From NCBI GenBank assembly GCA_964637655.1, contig CAZWUZ010000002.1:1681-24866 (forward strand): 23,186 nucleotides of DNA. Direction: 5' to 3'. Both the position numbers and the translations under genes were made by a program. Under the pieces are notes generated by a model. It was not told the origin of the DNA, ran no database searches, and saw nothing but the letters and a program-made list of their open reading frames with translations. The stretch's first letter is position 1. Each line of letters opens with the position of its first letter. This document shows positions 8,350 to 16,591 of the stretch, piece after piece. The stretch comes from CAZWUZ01 sp964637655 [NCBI: uncultured bacterium] (GTDB lineage Bacteria > DAOPZR01).

Positions 8350-9485
8350 ACCTTCCCTGCGACTATCCGTTCACCCACTTCGAGGTGAACCACCCCAACG
8401 GTGACGTCACCTGCTGCTGCCAGCAGACGCGGGTGCTCGGCAATATCAACCGGCAGAGCGCGACGGAGATCTGGAACGGCGAGGGGTATCGCGACATGCG
8501 GCGCCGGTTCCTTGCCGGGGATATCCTGAGTGTCTGCCCGGGCGAATGCCCGGTGCTGCACGGCTGGAAACAGAACGAGCGGCTGGACTGGTACCGCACC
8601 CGGCCGATGTCGTCGCCCGTCAGGCGCAATGCGGAACGCAACGAGCAGGAGCAGGCGGACGGTGCGCTGCAGCTGGTGTCGCAGCCGCGCTGGCTGCGCT
8701 ATGCCGCCTCCTACCGGTGCAACCTGCGCTGCTACCACTGTTTTCAGGCGCAGGACCGCACCGCGCAGGCGGAGCTGCCCGACAGTTTCTTCGCGCAGGC
8801 GCGGGCCTGGTTGCCCGCCCTGCAGATGGTCTTTCTCTACGGCGGCGAGCCGCTGCTCGAACCGCGGAACCTGGCGCTGGTGGAGGAGATCGCGGCGCAG
8901 GGGGAAGTAGAAGTGCGGCTGTCGCTGATCACCAACGCGGCAGTGCTCAGCGAAGCCTGGCGCAGTGCGCTGGCGCGGGTGCGCCCGGGCATCGTCAGCA
9001 TGTCGCTCGATACGTGTGATCCGGCGCTGTTCGCGGAACTGCACCCACCGGCACGCTGGGATACGGTGCTGGCCAACGCGCGTTTTCTCGCCGGGTGGGC
9101 GCGTGCCCGCGGCGAGACGGCATGCTTCGGCTTCACCATGAACCGGAGGAACTGCGGGGAGCTGCCGGCCTTCGTCGATTTCTGCGCGGCGGAGGGGGCA
9201 CTGGCGACGTTCCAGCTGGCGCATAACGTATTTCGCGACGCGCGGTTTGCCCGCACCTACGCCCTGCACACGCGCGGTGACTTCCGCCGGCTGCTGCCCC
9301 TGCTGCAGGCGGCGCAGGCGCGGGCGCGCGCGCACGGCATGCACGAGACGGAACGCAACCTGGCGGAGTTCATCACGCAGGCGGAAAAGCGCAGCCGCTG
9401 GCAGCCGCTGCTGGCGCTGCGGCGGCGCTGGCACCGCTGGCGCCGGCAGCGCGCGGCGATACGCGCAGAGGAAGGTGACCGATGA
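8346..9485 (+). CDS. Radical SAM protein with N-terminal SPASM-like domain
   Basis: The 379-residue protein has the usual SPASM features at its start instead of its end: Cys5, Cys23-Cys24-Cys25, then VLGNINRQSATEIWN (30-44) and CPGEC with Cys64 and Cys68. The radical SAM motif follows at YRCNLRCYHC with Cys125, Cys129 and Cys132, and the barrel shows LYGGEPLLEP and LITN strands. The last 40 residues are strongly basic (Arg/Trp/Lys rich). An upstream in-frame start at 8298 is unlikely because it would lie deep in the preceding gene; ATG 8346 overlaps its stop (ATGA) and follows GGGGA at 8333-8337. Two iron-sulfur clusters are expected. Function unknown; the neighbours (GT-like and SGNH genes) point to modification of a glycan precursor or of a peptide acceptor. 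Confidence 0.83.
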   Translation: MNLPCDYPFTHFEVNHPNGDVTCCCQQTRVLGNINRQSATEIWNGEGYRDMRRRFLAGDILSVCPGECPVLHGWKQNERLDWYRTRPMSSPVRRNAERNEQEQADGALQLVSQPRWLRYAASYRCNLRCYHCFQAQDRTAQAELPDSFFAQARAWLPALQMVFLYGGEPLLEPRNLALVEEIAAQGEVEVRLSLITNAAVLSEAWRSALARVRPGIVSMSLDTCDPALFAELHPPARWDTVLANARFLAGWARARGETACFGFTMNRRNCGELPAFVDFCAAEGALATFQLAHNVFRDARFARTYALHTRGDFRRLLPLLQAAQARARAHGMHETERNLAEFITQAEKRSRWQPLLALRRRWHRWRRQRAAIRAEEGDR

Positions 9486-10522
9486 CGGCAGCAAAGGACC
9501 GGGAGGCAGTGATGCAGCGGCGGTATGCCCTGCTGCCGGCGCTGCGCGACTATGACCGCCTGACGCTGACCGGCACCCCCTACCTGATGTTTTTCAACCA
9601 GCCGGAGTTCCGCTCGGCGGCATGCACCACTGACGCACTCGGCTTCCGCTTCTCCTACGCGGGAGACACGGCTGTTGATTATGCCGGTTTCCGGGCGGCG
9701 CCCGGCCGGAAACGCGTGCTGCTGGGCGGATCGACGGCGTTCGGCATCGGGGTGAGCAGCGACCGGCTGACGCTGGCCAGCCGCCTCAACGAAACGGGAG
9801 GGCTACTGTGCTGCAACGCGGGGCTGCGCGCCGGCAACAGCACCCAGGAGCTGCTCACCTGCCTGCTGCGGTTCGCCGACATCGACGGTCTCGAGCAGAT
9901 TATCATTGTCAGCGGTATCAATGATCTCGAACTGCTGCACAGCGCACCGGTATACGGGGGGGACGGCGGCGCGTTCTACTATCAGCAGTCGTGTCCGCTG
10001 GCCGGCGCGCCGCTCGAGCACTGGCTTTGGCTCGAACGGCCGGCGTCTGCGCTGCTGCGCGAGCGGAACTGGCAGTGGCTGCGCCGGAAGGCTGCGCACT
10101 TCCTGCGCGGGCGCACGCGCTCTCCGCGGGCGGCCGGATCACCCGACGATCTGCAGCGCCTGCTGCGGCGCAACCTCGGCGTGCTGGGCTCGTTTGCGCG
10201 GGCGCGCGGCATCGATATCACCTACGTGCTGCAGCCGTTCGCGCTCTGGCTCGACCGCGAACTGTCACCCGAGGAAGCGGAGCTTTTTGCGTTGCTTGAT
10301 GCCCTGCCGGACAACCCGCTGCGCGACCATGCGGCGGCCATGCGCCGGCAGCGCGGGACGTATACCGCGATGGTGGAGCAGGCGGCCCGGGCGGGCGGGG
10401 TGCGGTTTATCGATGCCACCGCGCACTTCAACCGGCCGGGATGGCTGTTTGCCGACCGTGTGCACCTTACTGATGACGGTACCGGGCACCTGGCGGCGCT
10501 GCTCAGCGAGGCGGGCCTGTGA
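9482..10522 (+). CDS. SGNH/GDSL-family hydrolase or acyltransferase
   Basis: The 346-residue protein has the SGNH catalytic set: Ser84 in LGGSTAFG, a block II glycine in NAGLRAGNS, Asn147 in SGINDL, and Asp325/His328 in DRVHLTDDG near the C terminus. No signal peptide or membrane segment is apparent, unlike the second SGNH protein at 19267. Cytoplasmic SGNH proteins in glycan clusters commonly move or remove O-acetyl or other acyl groups on sugars. ATG 9482 follows AGGAAGG (9469-9475) and overlaps the previous stop. A second ATG at 9512 is preceded by GGGAGG (9501-9506), so a start 10 residues later cannot be excluded. Family is sure; substrate is inference. Confidence 0.85.
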   Translation: MTAAKDREAVMQRRYALLPALRDYDRLTLTGTPYLMFFNQPEFRSAACTTDALGFRFSYAGDTAVDYAGFRAAPGRKRVLLGGSTAFGIGVSSDRLTLASRLNETGGLLCCNAGLRAGNSTQELLTCLLRFADIDGLEQIIIVSGINDLELLHSAPVYGGDGGAFYYQQSCPLAGAPLEHWLWLERPASALLRERNWQWLRRKAAHFLRGRTRSPRAAGSPDDLQRLLRRNLGVLGSFARARGIDITYVLQPFALWLDRELSPEEAELFALLDALPDNPLRDHAAAMRRQRGTYTAMVEQAARAGGVRFIDATAHFNRPGWLFADRVHLTDDGTGHLAALLSEAGL

Positions 10523-10611
10523 GGCGCCGGCTGCGCGCGTTGTGGGCATGGCTGCGCTCGTTCTGGCAGCCCCCTGACGATCCGCCGCAGGACATCTACC
10601 CGCTGTGGTGA
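10519..10611 (+). CDS. Possible 30-residue coupled small protein
   Basis: A GTG-started ORF fills the space between the SGNH gene and the next methyltransferase. Its GTG overlaps the SGNH stop (GTGA, 10519-10522) and its TGA overlaps the next GTG (10608-10611), the same 4-base pattern as most other junctions. GAGG at 10508-10511 is 7 bases upstream of the GTG. The predicted peptide has an Arg/Leu/Trp-rich amphipathic first half (residues 1-17, Trp9, Trp11, Trp16) and a Pro/Asp-rich tail ending in Tyr27 and Trp30. I do not recognise a family. It might be a true membrane-associating small protein, a translational-coupling leader for the methyltransferase, or a chance ORF. Without it this junction would be an 85-base gap, by far the largest in the window. 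Confidence 0.5.
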   Translation: MRRRLRALWAWLRSFWQPPDDPPQDIYPLW

Positions 10612-11468
10612 GGCGCTGGACCAAGATCCACCTGGCGGAGGCACCGCCGCTTCCCGCGAGCACGACCCCGGCCGAGCGCTATGCCCGGCAGATGGGCGGC
10701 TACGGGGCTGATGCCGACTGCGCCACGCCGGACACGTTCCTGCGGCGGTATTTTTCCGGGCGGCTGCAGACCTATCACCGGCTGCTGATCCGCCATCTGC
10801 GTCCGGGCATGCGGGTGCTCTGCCTCGGCAGCGGGCGCTGCGTCAATGAATTGCTGCTGGCCCGGCACGGCTGCCGGGTCACCGCCTGTGACCTCGCCTA
10901 CCCGCCCTGCCTGGCACCGTTGCAGGCCGCGTGCCCGGCGCTGGAATTTCGTGCGGCGGACATCACGCGGGAACTGCCGGTCGCTGCCTGCGATGCGGTT
11001 GTCGCGCTGAGCGTGTTCTACCATTTCCCGCCGGCGGTGCTGCGGCAGCTGGCACAGCGTATCGCGGCGGCACTCCCGCCGGGCGGCGTACTGCTCTGCG
11101 ATGTCGGCGGCGCGGCGGACAGCCTGCTGACCCGCCTGCTCGATGAGGTCGTGGTGCCGCTTGACCAGTACTGGTACCGCTATGTACGCCGCGCGCCGGG
11201 CTGGCACCTGCAGCGGGAAGTGCTCGGCTACCGCTACACGGACCGGGAAGTGACCGCGATATTCACCGCGGCCGGATTGCAGCTGCAGGACGTGCAGCGG
11301 CATGACCACCGGTCGGAGCTGTGGCGCAGCTGGTTCTGCCGCCACCGGCTGCAGGGGACGTCGCGCTGGCGGCCGCTGCTCGAACGGCTCGGGGCGCAGA
11401 TGCCGTACGTGCGCCTGTTCAGATTCACACGTCCGCATGCAGCTACTCTCACGGCAGGAGCATCATGA
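10608..11468 (+). CDS. Class I SAM-dependent methyltransferase
   Basis: The 286-residue protein has a Rossmann methyltransferase core: motif I VLCLGSGRCVNE (about 66-77), ACDLA after strand 2, ACDAVVALSVFYHF for motif IV, and PPGGVLLCDVGG after strand 5. No zinc ribbon is present, unlike the methyltransferase at 5592. The C-terminal 60 residues are basic with a few aromatic residues. GTG 10608 overlaps the TGA of the small ORF (GTGA); GTG 10605 in the same frame is the only close alternative. The downstream B12-type radical SAM gene overlaps by ATGA. Role: probably methylation of a sugar or carboxylate in the glycan; the target is unknown. Confidence 0.82.
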   Translation: MRRWTKIHLAEAPPLPASTTPAERYARQMGGYGADADCATPDTFLRRYFSGRLQTYHRLLIRHLRPGMRVLCLGSGRCVNELLLARHGCRVTACDLAYPPCLAPLQAACPALEFRAADITRELPVAACDAVVALSVFYHFPPAVLRQLAQRIAAALPPGGVLLCDVGGAADSLLTRLLDEVVVPLDQYWYRYVRRAPGWHLQREVLGYRYTDREVTAIFTAAGLQLQDVQRHDHRSELWRSWFCRHRLQGTSRWRPLLERLGAQMPYVRLFRFTRPHAATLTAGAS

Positions 11469-13051
11469 TGCGACGAATCATTCTCTGGTCGCCGGTTTCC
11501 GACGATATGCGCCACTACCTCGCTGCCGGCGGGGCGCGCGGGCTGTTCCTGCCGCCCGTCGGGCTGCTGCTGGTTGCGCAGGAATTGGAACGCGCGGGGT
11601 TTGCGGTCACCCTGGTTGACGGCAATTTCGATCTCGACTATCTGCCGCGCCTGGTGCAGCAGGCAGCGGCGCAGCGGGAGGAACTGGTGTTCATCGGCGC
11701 CTATCTCGCGCTGCTGCAGCTCAAGGATTTCCGGCAGGCGGCGACCGCCCTGCGCGCGGCGGCGCCGGGAGTGCCGGTGGTGGTCGGCGGGCCGTTCCCG
11801 TCGGTGTTTACCGCGGCGGCAGCGGGCAGCCCGCTCATCGACATCTGCTGCACGGGCGACGGCGCCCGGGTGGCGGTTGCCCTGGCCGGGCACCTCGCAG
11901 CCGGGCGCGACTGGCGTTCCCTCCCCAACCTGGCCTATGCCGACAGCGGACAGGTGGTGACCACGCCGCGCGAGTGGTTTGACGAGCTCACCGGTGACAA
12001 TGTCGTGCAGTACGAGCGGTTCTTTCCCGTCGACGAGTACGCCCCGCATTTTTCGCTCTACCTGCCGCCGCGCGACGGGTGGCAGCGCGCGCTGCCGCTG
12101 CTCACCGGGCTCGGCTGTTCCTACAAGTGCGCGTTCTGCGAAAATGCCGTGCTCGGACACAAGCACCGCTCGCTGCCGGCGGAGGCGATTGTTGAACGGA
12201 TGCGGCATTATCACGAGCGATACGGGATCGAGGCGTTCGCCCTGTTCGACGAGGATTTCTTCATCGATCGTGCGCGCCTGCTGCGCTTCATCGAGCTGCT
12301 GGAGGCGGCCCGCCTGCCCGTGCGCTGGGGGACGCAGTGCCGGGTCAATTATTTCCGCGACGGCTATATCGACCGTGAACTGCTGCGGCGGCTGGCGGCG
12401 GTCGGCTGTGTGCGGCTGTCGATGGGCGTGGAGAGCGGCTCGCCGGCGATGCTCAAACTGCTGCGCAAGCAGATCACCCCGGAACAGGTGCTGGCCGCGG
12501 CGGACACAGGCAGCGACTCTCCGATCGTCTTCACGTTCTCGCTGATGATCGGACTGCCCGGGGAAACGCGCGCCGACCTGTTTGCCACCCTCGATCTGAT
12601 GCTGCAGGCGATGCAGCGCAAGCCGAACTGCCACGTCTCCGCGGTCCATCCGTACTGGGCCTTTCCCGGCACCCCGCTCGCCCGTCTGGCGGAGGAACGC
12701 GGCGGCTACTCGGCGCAAGGGCTGTCGCTGGACGAACTAGCCGACCTGTCGCTCGAGGAATACAACCGGCGTATTCTCGGAACGTCGGATGACGCGGCGC
12801 GAATGCCGGTGCAGCACTTTCTGACCGTCATGACCATGCCGGCGCAGTACCGCTATTACCGGCACCTGTTCCGGCTGCTGGCATGGTGCGTCCAGCAGCG
12901 ACGGCGCCGCGGCTGGTATACGGGACTGGCCGACCTGTATCTGCTCTACCGGGGCAAGCAGGCATGGCATTACCTGCACAAGCAGGCCGTGCCGGCCCTG
13001 AAACAGGCGGTACGGCGGCTGCTGCGCGGTGAGCGTAAGGAGGGGGTATGA
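11465..13051 (+). CDS. B12-binding-type radical SAM protein
   Basis: The 528-residue protein has a cobalamin-binding-like Rossmann domain at the N terminus (LLLVAQELERAGFAVTLVDGNF, then VVVGGPFPS and CTGDGA), followed by the radical SAM motif CSYKCAFC with Cys218, Cys222 and Cys225, and a barrel with DEDFFID, MGVESGS and MIGLPGET segments as in Elp3-like B12 radical SAM enzymes. The DxHxxG cobalamin ligand motif is not seen, as is common in this class. ATG 11465 overlaps the previous stop; longer in-frame extensions upstream would lie in the methyltransferase gene. The C-terminal 150 residues have many Arg/Tyr and no cluster motif. Such enzymes methylate unactivated carbons or rearrange carbon skeletons; here the substrate is likely a sugar or lipid intermediate, by context only. 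Confidence 0.87.
   Translation: MMRRIILWSPVSDDMRHYLAAGGARGLFLPPVGLLLVAQELERAGFAVTLVDGNFDLDYLPRLVQQAAAQREELVFIGAYLALLQLKDFRQAATALRAAAPGVPVVVGGPFPSVFTAAAAGSPLIDICCTGDGARVAVALAGHLAAGRDWRSLPNLAYADSGQVVTTPREWFDELTGDNVVQYERFFPVDEYAPHFSLYLPPRDGWQRALPLLTGLGCSYKCAFCENAVLGHKHRSLPAEAIVERMRHYHERYGIEAFALFDEDFFIDRARLLRFIELLEAARLPVRWGTQCRVNYFRDGYIDRELLRRLAAVGCVRLSMGVESGSPAMLKLLRKQITPEQVLAAADTGSDSPIVFTFSLMIGLPGETRADLFATLDLMLQAMQRKPNCHVSAVHPYWAFPGTPLARLAEERGGYSAQGLSLDELADLSLEEYNRRILGTSDDAARMPVQHFLTVMTMPAQYRYYRHLFRLLAWCVQQRRRRGWYTGLADLYLLYRGKQAWHYLHKQAVPALKQAVRRLLRGERKEGV
13037..13043 (+). promoter_or_regulatory. Strong ribosome binding site
   Basis: AAGGAGG, followed by further G residues, ends 4 bases before ATG 13048. 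It is the closest match to the anti-Shine-Dalgarno consensus that I noticed in the window and suggests that the radical SAM gene that follows is translated at a relatively high level. Confidence 0.8.
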
Positions 13052-14034
13052 ATACCCGGGTCAACGACAACTTTCACCATCTGGGCGGCGATGACGTGCT
13101 GCAGCGCGCGGACGCGCGTTTCCGCGAGTACCGCCGGCAATGGCAGGAAAACCCCGATACCTTCACGGTGGCGCCCTACCCGCTGTTTCTTGATATCGAG
13201 GTGACCAGCGCCTGCAACCTGCGCTGCCCGTTCTGTGCCACAACCTACCGCGGCGCGAAAATCAGCCGCGGGTTCATGACCGGAGAACTCTACCGGCGCA
13301 TCATCGACGAGGGAGCGGGTCACGGGCTGTACGGCGCCAAGTTCAACATCCGCGGCGAGCCGCTGCTGCACCCGGAACTGCCGGCGTTTGTCGCCTACGC
13401 GAAGCAGCGCGGCCTGCTCGATGTCTACTTCAATACCAATGCGCAACTGCTCGACTACGATTGCGCCCTGCGGCTGATCGATGCCGGGCTCGACCGCATC
13501 TCCGTCTCCATCGAGGGGACGACGGCGGCGGTGTACGAGCACTACCGGCCGGGCGGGACCTTCACGCGCCTGCGGGCCAACCTCGAAGGGCTGCTGGCGG
13601 CGCGGCGGGCGCGGCAGGTGACACATCCGCGCATACGTATCCAGTCGGTGATGATTCCCGAGCTGGCCGGGGAACTCGCCGCCTATGCCGCGTTCTGGCA
13701 GCCCTATGCCGATGAGATCGCCTACCTCGATTACAAGGAAATGAAGGAACGCCGCCGGGGCCTGGCCTGCCACTGGGCCTGTCCGCAGCTCTGGCAGCGC
13801 ATGGCGGTCTGGTGGGACGGCACGGTGGTTCCGTGCAATCACGATGATGATGCGCGGCTGGCACTCGGCAACGCCGGCACCCATACCCTGCGTGAACTGT
13901 GGCACGGCGAAGCGCTGCAGCGGGTGCGGCAGCAGCACCGTGACGGCCTGGCGCACACGGTGCCGGCATGCGACGGCTGCTACCTGCGCGACAGTGAAAT
14001 CAGCAAGGACGGGAACCGATGCCAGAACCTGTGA
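13048..14034 (+). CDS. Radical SAM/SPASM protein paired with an aminotransferase
   Basis: The 328-residue protein has an N-terminal helix-rich leader (1-45), then the radical SAM motif SACNLRCPFC with Cys56, Cys60 and Cys63, a FNIRGEPLLHPEL segment with the GEP element, and a complete C-terminal SPASM domain: Cys241, Cys245, Cys263 in DGTVVPCNHD, LALGN and LRELWHG, then Cys308 and Cys311 (CDGC). This is the classical order, unlike the protein at 8346. ATG 13048 overlaps the previous stop. Its end overlaps the following HisC-like gene by 16 bases, the longest overlap here, so the two products may act in sequence. SPASM enzymes include peptide maturases and sugar dehydratases/dehydrogenases such as BtrN; a sugar alcohol oxidation that supplies a ketone to the aminotransferase is a reasonable guess, not shown. 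Confidence 0.87.
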   Translation: MNTRVNDNFHHLGGDDVLQRADARFREYRRQWQENPDTFTVAPYPLFLDIEVTSACNLRCPFCATTYRGAKISRGFMTGELYRRIIDEGAGHGLYGAKFNIRGEPLLHPELPAFVAYAKQRGLLDVYFNTNAQLLDYDCALRLIDAGLDRISVSIEGTTAAVYEHYRPGGTFTRLRANLEGLLAARRARQVTHPRIRIQSVMIPELAGELAAYAAFWQPYADEIAYLDYKEMKERRRGLACHWACPQLWQRMAVWWDGTVVPCNHDDDARLALGNAGTHTLRELWHGEALQRVRQQHRDGLAHTVPACDGCYLRDSEISKDGNRCQNL

Positions 14035-15098
14035 ACCTGCCGCGCCTGCCCGCGTGGCTTGACCGCGTGGCGCGTATCGACAATGAGGCGCTCGACCGCA
14101 GCCGCTTCCTGCGCTGTGACAAGAACGAGAACCTGCTGCCGCTGCCGCCGCGCGCGCTGGCCCGCATCCGACGGGCAATGACCGGCGATTTTCTCGGCTG
14201 CTATCCGCAACCGCACCTGCTGCTGCCGCCGCTGGCGCGCTCGCTCGGGCTCACGCCCGACCAGGTGTATCTCACCGCGGGCTCGGATGCGGGAATCAAG
14301 GCGGTGTTCGAGGTGCTGGTGCGTCCCGGCGCGCAGATCGTGCTGCCGACACCCTCATACGCGATGTACGGGGTCTATGCGCAGCTCTTCCGCGCCCGGG
14401 TGACCGCCATCGCCTGCGATGCGCACCTGCAGCTGCCGCTGGCGGAGGTGCGCCGTGCCATCACCCGGCGGACCGCACTGGTGATTATTGCCAACCCGAA
14501 CAGTCCGACCGGCACGGCGGTGGAGCGTCATGAACTGCTGCGCCTGGTGCGGTATGCCGGACGTCTCGGTGTGCCCGTACTGGTGGACGAGGCCTATTAT
14601 CCGTTCCATCCCGAGACGATGGTTCCCCACCTGCGCGCCTGTCCCAACCTGCTGGTGACGCGCACCTTTTCCAAGGCGTACGGACTGGCGGCGGCGCGGC
14701 TCGGTTGTGTCGCAGCATCGCCGCGCTTCATCGCCGCCCTGAAAAAATGGCGGCCGATGTATGAGGTGAACGGGCTGGCGGTCATCGCCGGCCTGGCCCT
14801 GCTTGCCGAACGGCGTGCCGTGGCGCGCATGGTGCGCGAGACCGTGGCAACGCGGGAATGGCTGTGCCGGCAGCTTGAGCAGGCCGGCCTGCCGGTGCTG
14901 CCGTCGGCTGCGAATTTCCTCAATGTGCGGGTCGGGCGCGAACGTGTGCCGGCAGTGCTGCAGCGCCTGCGCCGGCACGGGGTGCTGGCGAAAACATTTT
15001 CGGGACATCCGCTGCTGGCGGAATGCGTGCGCATCTCGCTCGGCCCGCGGCGCGACATGGCGCGGGTGGCGCGGTTACTGGCTGCCGGAGGAAAATAA
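14019..15098 (+). CDS. HisC-like class I/II PLP aminotransferase
   Basis: The 359-residue protein has the histidinol-phosphate aminotransferase-like pattern: CDKNENLLPLP near the N terminus, YLTAGSDAGI (phosphate loop), IANPNSPTG (157-165) with Asn161, DEAYYPF with Asp190 (PLP nitrogen) and Tyr193, and the Schiff-base Lys219 in TFSKAYGLAAARLG, with the substrate carboxylate Arg expected in VRISLGPR near the C terminus. Length is normal for the family. In the middle of a glycan cluster and overlapping the SPASM gene by 16 bases, it is unlikely to be the housekeeping HisC; L-threonine-phosphate decarboxylase-like and sugar or amino-alcohol acting relatives are known. Proposed role: amination of a ketone formed by the upstream radical SAM enzyme, or supply of an amino-alcohol or amino-acid substituent. 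Family certain, substrate not. Confidence 0.87.
   Translation: MPEPVNLPRLPAWLDRVARIDNEALDRSRFLRCDKNENLLPLPPRALARIRRAMTGDFLGCYPQPHLLLPPLARSLGLTPDQVYLTAGSDAGIKAVFEVLVRPGAQIVLPTPSYAMYGVYAQLFRARVTAIACDAHLQLPLAEVRRAITRRTALVIIANPNSPTGTAVERHELLRLVRYAGRLGVPVLVDEAYYPFHPETMVPHLRACPNLLVTRTFSKAYGLAAARLGCVAASPRFIAALKKWRPMYEVNGLAVIAGLALLAERRAVARMVRETVATREWLCRQLEQAGLPVLPSAANFLNVRVGRERVPAVLQRLRRHGVLAKTFSGHPLLAECVRISLGPRRDMARVARLLAAGGK
15087..15092 (+). promoter_or_regulatory. Ribosome binding site fixing the start at 15101
   Basis: GGAGGA lies 8 bases before ATG 15101 and supports this start over the in-frame upstream one at 15023, which would lie inside the aminotransferase gene and lacks a homologous extension. 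Confidence 0.75.
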
Positions 15099-15100
15099 CC

Positions 15101-16591
15101 ATGAATATCCTGCTGGTGTTTCCCAACGCGGTGCTGCAGAATCCACCGCCAATGAGCATCGCGCTCTTTACCGCGCTGCTCCGGCCGCTCGGGGTCTCGC
15201 TGCACCTGTTTGACACGACACTTTACGACACCGAGGAGCGGACGTCGGACAAGACCAAGGAGCAGCACCTGCAGGTGCGGCCGTTCAGTTTCACGGAACG
15301 CAACATCACGCTCAACACGACCGATATGTACGAGGATTTCCGCCACTGCCTGGAGCAGGTGCAGCCCGAACTGATCGCCTTGTCGGCCAACGAGGTGACG
15401 TTTCCGACCGGCATGGAGCTGCTGCGTCGCGCCCGCGGTGATGCGGCACTGGCGCGCGCCACGGTCGTGGCAGGCGGGGTGCTGGCCACCTGCGCGCCGG
15501 AGTATGTGCTCGGACACGAGGGAATCGATGCGGTGGTGTGCGGCGAAGGAGAAGGGGCGCTTGTCGATATTGTCGGGCGGCTGCAGCGTGGCACCGGCCT
15601 GAACGGCATTGCCAATGTCCGGGTGAAGGACCGGGCCACGGGGGCGGTCACCGGCAGCCCGCTGCGCCCGCCGGTTGTGCTTGATGACCTGCCGCTCCCC
15701 GACTACAGCCTGTTCGACGAGCGGCGGTTCTACCGGCCGATGGCGGGCAGGGTCTGGCGGCTGTTTCCCGTGGAAAGCAGCCGCGGCTGCCCCTACCGCT
15801 GCACCTTCTGCAATTCGCCTTCACTCGAGGAAATGTACCGTGCCGACACCGGGCGCGGGTTCTTCCGGCGCAAATCGGTTGCCCGCCTGGAGCGCGAACT
15901 GCGCGACCTCAAGGAGAAGTACGGTGCCGAATATATCTATTTCCTGAGCGACACGCTGCTGGCGATGTCGGACAACGAGTTTGACGAGTTCTGCCGCATG
16001 TATGCCGGCATCGGCTTGCCGTTCTGGTGCCAGAATCGCGTCGAGATGGTGACCGAACCGCGCATGCGGCGGCTGAAGGAGATCGGCTGCCACCGCATGT
16101 CGGTCGGCATCGAGCACGGCAATGAGGAATTCCGTTTCCGCATGCTCGACAAGCGCATCACGAACGCCGCCATCATCCGCGCGTTCGAGATCCTCGCGCA
16201 GGTCGGGATCCCGGCAACCGCGAACAACATCGTCGGGTTCCCCGACGAGACACGCGAACTGGCGATGGATACGGTGCGGCTGAACCGGCAGATACCGTAC
16301 GATACGGTCAACGCCTACGAATTTACCCCCTTCCGCGGCACCCCGCTGCACCGCTATTGTCTTGAGCGGGGCTATATCAGCGAGGACACGGTGCTTACCT
16401 GCATGACCAAGGGAACGGTGCTGCGCATGCCGCAGTTTCCGCCGCAGGACATTGAGGGACTGGTACGCACGTTCGCGCTCTACACCCGGCTGCCGGAGGA
16501 ACGCTTCCCCGAGATCCGCCGGGCGGAAAACGATGACCGGCTCTTTGCCCGGCTGAGCGCGGAATATCAGAGGCTTCAGTTCGGCAAATGA
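15101..16591 (+). CDS. B12-binding-type radical SAM protein
   Basis: The 496-residue protein begins with a cobalamin-binding-like domain (NILLVFPNA, LIALSANEVTF, VVAGGVLATCAPE, VVCGEGEGA; about 1-165), then PLPDYSLFD as the usual linker, the radical SAM motif SRGCPYRCTFC with Cys230, Cys234 and Cys237, and a barrel with FLSDTLL, MSVGIEHGNEEFR and NNIVGFPDET. This is the standard architecture of class B radical SAM methyltransferases and related cyclases such as BchE. The DxHxxG motif is absent. It follows the HisC-like gene by 2 bases and overlaps the next gene by ATGA. It differs clearly in sequence from the B12-type protein at 11465, so the two are not recent duplicates. Likely reaction: methylation or rearrangement at an unreactive carbon of a glycan precursor or lipid; not established. 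Confidence 0.9.
   Translation: MNILLVFPNAVLQNPPPMSIALFTALLRPLGVSLHLFDTTLYDTEERTSDKTKEQHLQVRPFSFTERNITLNTTDMYEDFRHCLEQVQPELIALSANEVTFPTGMELLRRARGDAALARATVVAGGVLATCAPEYVLGHEGIDAVVCGEGEGALVDIVGRLQRGTGLNGIANVRVKDRATGAVTGSPLRPPVVLDDLPLPDYSLFDERRFYRPMAGRVWRLFPVESSRGCPYRCTFCNSPSLEEMYRADTGRGFFRRKSVARLERELRDLKEKYGAEYIYFLSDTLLAMSDNEFDEFCRMYAGIGLPFWCQNRVEMVTEPRMRRLKEIGCHRMSVGIEHGNEEFRFRMLDKRITNAAIIRAFEILAQVGIPATANNIVGFPDETRELAMDTVRLNRQIPYDTVNAYEFTPFRGTPLHRYCLERGYISEDTVLTCMTKGTVLRMPQFPPQDIEGLVRTFALYTRLPEERFPEIRRAENDDRLFARLSAEYQRLQFGK

Noticed and set aside
11321-11464. Upstream extension of the B12-type radical SAM gene
   Set aside because: It lies inside the methyltransferase gene in another frame; ATG 11465 with the ATGA overlap gives a normal N-terminal beta strand.
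14019-15098. Histidine biosynthesis gene (hisC)
   Set aside because: The family matches, but no other his gene is near and the gene is embedded between radical SAM genes of a glycan operon, so the housekeeping role is not favoured.
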